Shown here: piece after piece, positions 60,754 through 64,000 of the stretch
How the letters are laid out: the number at the start of each line of letters is the position of its first letter
How positions within the stretch are numbered: position 1 is the stretch's first letter
Assembly (NCBI GenBank): GCA_019639235.1
Contig: JAHBSG010000006.1
Span: forward strand, 118,815-182,814
Direction of reading: 5' to 3'
Source: Acidobacteriota bacterium
Lineage (GTDB): Bacteria; Acidobacteriota; Blastocatellia; Pyrinomonadales; Pyrinomonadaceae
DNA: 64,000 nucleotides
Notes under the pieces: model-generated
The model's database searches: none
What the model was told of the DNA's origin: nothing
Seen by the model: the letters and a program-made list of their open reading frames with translations, nothing else
Made by a program: the position numbers and the translations under genes

Positions 60754-61842
60754 TTATTGAATTGTTGCGGTTGCTTGGACGTCATCGAGTCGTTTAACAG
60801 CTTCGAGCATCATATCGGAATCGGTTTCAGCATAGATGTTCGTTATGCTCATGTCTGAATGAGCGAAGAGATTCTGTACAACTAACGGATTGGTGTTTCT
60901 GCGTATCAGCTCGCTGGCAAAGTATGTCCGCAGATCGTGGAAGTGGTAGTTTTCTTCGCGAGTGCCGCCTGCCTTATTGATGCCGGCCCGAATGAGCAGC
61001 GGGTGCCAACGCTTGCGAAAATCTTTAAGCGGAAAAGGCAATTGACCGTCCGCGATCATGGCCCGCAGCGTTGAAGCCGCTGTCTTATTCATTGGGACTA
61101 ACCTTGGCGGCCTTCCCTTGGATCGAATAACGCCGATTTGCTCTTGCTCGAAATCGATTACGCTCTCGTCCAAGGCTAATAGCTGGCCACGACGAAGCGG
61201 CAGATTCACCGCCAAAATGACAAGACGGATCATCAGCTGATCTTTCTCTAACTCCCGCCACAAATTTTCCTTTTGCTGTGCGGTTAGTAGGCGTTTGCGG
61301 GGTGGCGGTTCCGGAAGCGCTTTAACGTACTGCATCGGATTTCGGTCAAGAATTCCTTCCTCACATGCGAGGCTAAAGATCTTCGAGGCCGTAGACATTA
61401 TCCGGTTGATCGATGAGGGTGAGAGCGAGCTTTTCTTTTTCCGTTTGTTTGACTTGGTTTGGAGTTTGAATTGGCAGTCACGGCAATCCTGTGGAGTGAT
61501 CGTATGCAATGGTCGGTTCCCAAAGTGACCCAACAGCACGCGTATGTATTGATTCTTTGCCACCTTGTTTACATTGTTTTGCTCAACGTACTTCCTGTAG
61601 GTTGACTCGACAAAGCTCTCGAAGGTCGTCGTTGTGTCTGTGATGCCGTAGGACTTGTCGAACAGCTGCTTTAGAAGCTGCCTTTCAGCTAGCTCAGCTT
61701 CTTCTCGCGTGCGAGCTTCTGGAATGCCCTGATGGATCGTTCCGTACCCCTTTACTCGTTTATAGACCCACCATCTCGCTGTCACGTAGGCCGGATGCTT
61801 AGACGAGATCTTTTTGCCTTTATAACGTTTGTAAACTGCCAT
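60754..61842 (-). CDS. int: ICE tyrosine integrase
   Basis: 362 residues from the ATG at 61842; the longer ORF from 61908 overlaps the excisionase. An N-terminal arm-binding region (AVYKRYKGKKISSKHPAYV...) is followed by a SAM-like core-binding domain and the catalytic domain. Catalytic residues are Arg in LPLRRGQLLAL, Lys in SKGRPPRLV, HDLRTYFAS (HxxR), His in LFAHSDMS and the Tyr in ITNIYAE. It lies beside tRNA-Pro and directly after the excisionase gene, so it should integrate and excise the element at the tRNA 3' end. Confidence 0.9.
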   Translation of the reverse strand: MAVYKRYKGKKISSKHPAYVTARWWVYKRVKGYGTIHQGIPEARTREEAELAERQLLKQLFDKSYGITDTTTTFESFVESTYRKYVEQNNVNKVAKNQYIRVLLGHFGNRPLHTITPQDCRDCQFKLQTKSNKRKKKSSLSPSSINRIMSTASKIFSLACEEGILDRNPMQYVKALPEPPPRKRLLTAQQKENLWRELEKDQLMIRLVILAVNLPLRRGQLLALDESVIDFEQEQIGVIRSKGRPPRLVPMNKTAASTLRAMIADGQLPFPLKDFRKRWHPLLIRAGINKAGGTREENYHFHDLRTYFASELIRRNTNPLVVQNLFAHSDMSITNIYAETDSDMMLEAVKRLDDVQATATIQ

Positions 61843-61849
61843 GGCTATA

Positions 61850-62104
61850 TCAGATCTGTGCGAGCCACTCGTCCACTTCCACTCGATTGAAGGTCGGCCG
61901 ACCGACACCGTGATATGGGAGTCCGTGATATCGCATCCATCGATTAATGGTCGCGTTCGACTTCTTGAGATACTTTGCGATCTCCGCCTTGGTCATGATG
62001 TCGGGCGGCCGTGCTGTACTGATCGCCTTCTCGATCGCTCCCGCAACAGACTCATCGATCAGCCGGATCAACTCAGTTTTCTCGATGGTAATTACTTCAA
62101 CCAT
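61850..62104 (-). CDS. xis: Excisionase-like helix-turn-helix protein
   Basis: 84 residues from the ATG at 62104, which has GGAGGA eight bases upstream. The MerR-like excisionase HTH is MTKAEIAKYLKKSNATINRWMRYHGLPYHGVGRPTFNRVEVDEW, the HTH_17 pattern. It precedes the integrase by seven bases. It would bind the attachment region and turn the integrase towards excision. Confidence 0.85.
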   Translation of the reverse strand: MVEVITIEKTELIRLIDESVAGAIEKAISTARPPDIMTKAEIAKYLKKSNATINRWMRYHGLPYHGVGRPTFNRVEVDEWLAQI

Positions 62105-62132
62105 TTGCAATGTCCTCCAAATGCCGAAATTG

Positions 62133-62147
62133 GCAATAGGCGTGCCT
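62133..62147 (-). promoter_or_regulatory. Sigma-54-type promoter for the excisionase-integrase operon
   Basis: On the minus strand the site reads AGGCAC-N5-TTGC with exactly ten bases between GG and GC. The start would be near 62121, so the message begins just before the GGAGGA ribosome-binding site (62113-62118) of the excisionase gene. TGCACC (62197-62202) and CATGCAC (62235-62241) lie 50-110 bases upstream, like the motifs beside the inverted repeats at 20550 and 40871. Confidence 0.6.
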
Positions 62148-62306
62148 GAAGAAATGCCCGTTCAGGAGCCATAATTCAGCCAAAATGAAACGAAAATGCA
62201 CCGACCGGCGCACTTTTACTCCAGTTGGCGAATCCATGCACAACCCTTGAAAAGTTATGATTAGTTACTGGAAATTTTGATCGGAGAAAGGGATGAAAAT
62301 AGAAAC

Positions 62307-62328
62307 TGCCACCATCTTGCCACCATCG
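62307..62328. repeat. Tandem 11-base repeat beside the attachment region
   Basis: TGCCACCATCT is followed at once by TGCCACCATCG. It lies inside the element, 46 bases from the tRNA 3' end, where integrase arm sites or excisionase sites are expected. Confidence 0.45.
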
Positions 62329-62336
62329 TAAAAAAA

Positions 62337-62373
62337 GGGGCCTTCCGCTAATCGCTGAAGACCCCATTTTTAT
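62337..62373. terminator. Bidirectional terminator between tRNA-Pro and the integration module
   Basis: GGGGCCTTC (62337-62345) pairs with GAAGACCCC (62357-62365) across an 11-base loop, with one bulge. A run of seven A precedes it (minus-strand U-tract) and ATTTTTATT follows (plus-strand U-tract). It would end tRNA transcription running left. Confidence 0.7.
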
Positions 62374-62450
62374 TGGTCGGGACGGCGAGATTTGAACTCA
62401 CGACCTCTCGCACCCCAAGCGAACGCGCTACCAGACTGCGCTACGTCCCG
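62374..62450 (-). tRNA. tRNA-Pro (anticodon GGG), ICE insertion site
   Basis: 77 bases including the encoded CCA end (62374-62376). On the minus strand the acceptor begins CGGGACG, the anticodon loop is TTGGGGT in a five-pair stem, and the T-loop TTCAAAT is present. The 3' end faces the integrase gene, the standard arrangement for tRNA-targeted ICEs. The tRNA is complete, so integration restored its 3' end. Confidence 0.93.
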
Positions 62451-62514
62451 AAACGTTAATTTAGATTTACAAGAAAGGATTGTCAAACCCGATTCCCGGA
62501 TGGGCTGATCGCTA

Positions 62515-63021
62515 CTATCTTCCGTTCTTCAGCATAGTCCTGAGCTCGAGCAAATGTTGGGCAAGATTCTTTAGCGCCTCGCGTTGATCCGGGCCGAGAT
62601 CTTTCTCAACGGCTCGAACGGTTTCGACCGCGGTCTCGATTCGGTCTTCGAGGGTGATGTCGTCGTCAATCGGTTCATCAAAAAGCCCGGGAGTGTCCGA
62701 CTTTGCAGAAACGGCCTCATCCGGCGGCTCAGGGCGGACCACCTTAAGCTTCGGAGCCTCGGCTCGCGATTCCGCCTGCAGCTTCTTACGGGCACCGGCG
62801 ATGGTGAAAAGATCGTCGTAAAGCAACTCCTTGATACGCAGTGCGGTCTCGACGTCGCGCCGCCGATAGCTTCGTTGGCCAGAGCGGTTCTTCTGCGGCG
62901 AGAGTTGCGTAAACTCGGTCTCCCAATACCGCAGCACATGTGCCTGAACGCCCACGATCTCGCACACTTCGCCGATCTTAAAATAGAGTTTTTCCGGTAT
63001 AGCCACCGCTGCTTGCCCCAT
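62515..63021 (-). CDS. MerR-family transcriptional regulator
   Basis: 168 residues. The MerR DNA-binding domain is N-terminal ([27 protein letters not shown], then [34 protein letters not shown]). The C-terminal 90 residues are acidic and end in a coiled coil. No metal-binding Cys set is seen, so it is unlike MerR/CueR. It belongs to the host side of the junction, downstream in the same direction as the tRNA gene. Target unknown. Confidence 0.85.
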   Translation of the reverse strand: MGQAAVAIPEKLYFKIGEVCEIVGVQAHVLRYWETEFTQLSPQKNRSGQRSYRRRDVETALRIKELLYDDLFTIAGARKKLQAESRAEAPKLKVVRPEPPDEAVSAKSDTPGLFDEPIDDDITLEDRIETAVETVRAVEKDLGPDQREALKNLAQHLLELRTMLKNGR

Positions 63022-63051
63022 GTTTTTGTTTAAGTTGTGTTAAAGTCGGTA

Positions 63052-63083
63052 GTAAATAAACCGCCGTTATTGTATGTATTTAC
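63052..63083. promoter_or_regulatory. Spaced inverted repeat in the divergent MerR-thiL promoter region
   Basis: GTAAATA (63052-63058) and TATTTAC (63077-63083) are exact inverted repeats 18 bases apart in the 86-base gap between the divergent genes. It could be the MerR-type regulator's own operator. Confidence 0.45.
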
Positions 63084-63107
63084 GGCACTTGTGTCAATCT
63101 ATTTAAA

Positions 63108-64000
63108 ATGCGGTCCGAGTTCGACTTCATCCATCACATTAAGAAATCATACGGCCTGGGCCGCATCGGCGATGACTGCGCCGTTCTCCCGAAGAGCGAT
63201 GAGGCCGACCTTTTGATCACCGCGGATATGCTCGTCGAGGATGTCGATTTCCGGCTCGAATGGACAACGCCGGAGTGTCTTGGCCACAAAGCGCTCGCTG
63301 TATCACTTTCGGACATTGCCGCGATGGCGGGCCGGCCGACCTTCGCGATGCTCTCGCTTGGCGTTCCCGGAAGCCTCTGGGGCGGTGATTTTCTAGATCG
63401 ATTTTATGAAGGTTGGCACGGACTTGCAAAAGAGTTTGGCGTCGAACTGGTTGGCGGCGACGTCTCGCGCGTACCCGAGAAATTTGTCATCGATTCGATA
63501 GTTTTGGGTGAGGTTTCGAGAGGCAAAGCCATACTGCGTTCCGGAGCAATGCCCGGCGATAAGATTTACGTCACCGGCTCGCTCGGCGGAGCTGCGGGCG
63601 GCCTCAAGCTGCTGGAGTCTGGAACTCGGCACGAAAAGAACCAAGGGCGATTCGTGCGTGAGCTAATAGAACGGCAGCTTCGCCCGTTGCCGCGGTTGGA
63701 CGTTTCGGGTCACCTCCCCGCTTCGGCGATGATCGATGTTAGCGACGGTCTTTCGTCCGATCTGGCACACATTTGCGAAGCCAGCGGCGTCGGAGCGGTG
63801 ATCTATGCCGAACAGGTACCGATCGATGTCCGGCTCGATTCAATTTTCAGTTCTCCCGACGAAAAACTGCATCTCGCATTAGATGGCGGCGAGGATTTTG
63901 AACTGCTTTTCACCATGGATCCGAAAAAAAATTTGCCGGCCGAATTTACGGATCTGACATGCATCGGGGAGATCACTGCAAATGTTGGCAAGATTGAGCT
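63108..64000 (+). CDS. thiL: Thiamine-monophosphate kinase (partial, runs off the window)
   Basis: 297 residues are visible and the gene continues past 64000. Typical ThiL segments are IGDDCAVLPKSDEADLLITADMLVEDVDF near the start, HKALAVSLSDIAAMAGRPTFAMLSLGVP, GGDVSR, VTGSLGGAAGGL, MIDVSDGLSSDLAHI and DGGEDFELLF. It phosphorylates thiamine monophosphate to thiamine diphosphate. It is a conserved chromosomal gene and anchors the host side of the ICE junction. Confidence 0.95.
   Translation, partial: MRSEFDFIHHIKKSYGLGRIGDDCAVLPKSDEADLLITADMLVEDVDFRLEWTTPECLGHKALAVSLSDIAAMAGRPTFAMLSLGVPGSLWGGDFLDRFYEGWHGLAKEFGVELVGGDVSRVPEKFVIDSIVLGEVSRGKAILRSGAMPGDKIYVTGSLGGAAGGLKLLESGTRHEKNQGRFVRELIERQLRPLPRLDVSGHLPASAMIDVSDGLSSDLAHICEASGVGAVIYAEQVPIDVRLDSIFSSPDEKLHLALDGGEDFELLFTMDPKKNLPAEFTDLTCIGEITANVGKIE

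Overview
The window holds most of a large integrative and conjugative element (ICE) next to its chromosomal insertion site. Only the right end is host chromosome: tRNA-Pro(GGG) (62374-62450), a MerR-family regulator and the start of thiL. An integrase and excisionase pair lies directly against the 3' end of the tRNA gene, so the element runs leftwards from about 62370 and probably past base 1. No second copy of the tRNA 3' end was found, so the left boundary is not in view. Protein style (TGG-poor, R/E-rich secreted proteins, ECF/CHAT modules, a TrbC-J-L type conjugation system) suggests an Acidobacteriota-like Gram-negative host. This is an inference, not a proof.

Region by region. (1) 1-11720, all minus strand and visibly more GC-rich: a metal-efflux island. 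It has a CadC-like ArsR repressor, a methyltransferase, three cation-diffusion facilitators, a PII-like protein, a CzcCBA-type RND pump with the HME1 (Zn/Co/Cd) signature and a small Cys-rich periplasmic protein. (2) 11730-12643: a decayed IS1-type transposase and a thioredoxin-like lipoprotein gene. The in-frame UGA of that gene is followed by a conserved-looking tail and a SECIS-like hairpin (candidate selenoprotein). (3) 12783-28580: the type IV secretion genes in two divergent blocks. One is pilin/VirB3/VirB4/VirB5/VirB6 (minus); the other is VirB1, then VirB8/9/10, a MoxR-like AAA ATPase, two pilin-like membrane proteins and the VirD4 coupling protein (plus). (4) 28650-40460: a Fic protein with a repeat operator, the relaxase operon and ICE maintenance genes (RHH, RNase H, two SSBs, unknowns). 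(5) 41359-47769: an operon of ECF sigma, anti-sigma, secreted S9 peptidase, tiny Cys-rich secreted peptide and secreted TPR-CHAT protease. (6) 48063-56429: a seven-gene minus-strand operon. It encodes a sigma-like factor, DUF4160, DUF2442, an ImmA/IrrE metalloprotease fused to a UvrD helicase, a ubiquitin-like/E2 fusion, a JAMM peptidase and an E1. (7) 57190-60481: gene debris, including a UvrD helicase truncated by fusion to the end of a type III restriction-like gene. (8) 60754-62104: integrase and excisionase.

Two features deserve most attention. First, the operon at 48063-56429 contains every part of a ubiquitin-like conjugation and deconjugation pathway, plus a fused peptidase-helicase; it is the best candidate for an undescribed defence or stress system. 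Second, five matches to the sigma-54 promoter (GG-N10-GC, four of them exact at both dinucleotides) sit upstream of the pilin block, virB1, the virB8-virD4 block, the RHH gene and the excisionase-integrase pair. Related inverted or repeated elements lie at enhancer distance from two of them. Together these suggest that excision and conjugation are switched on by one sigma-54/activator circuit.

Limits: all calls are from reading the sequence and recalled family knowledge; no searches were run. Starts were moved from the longest ORF where a ribosome-binding site or domain boundary argued for it.
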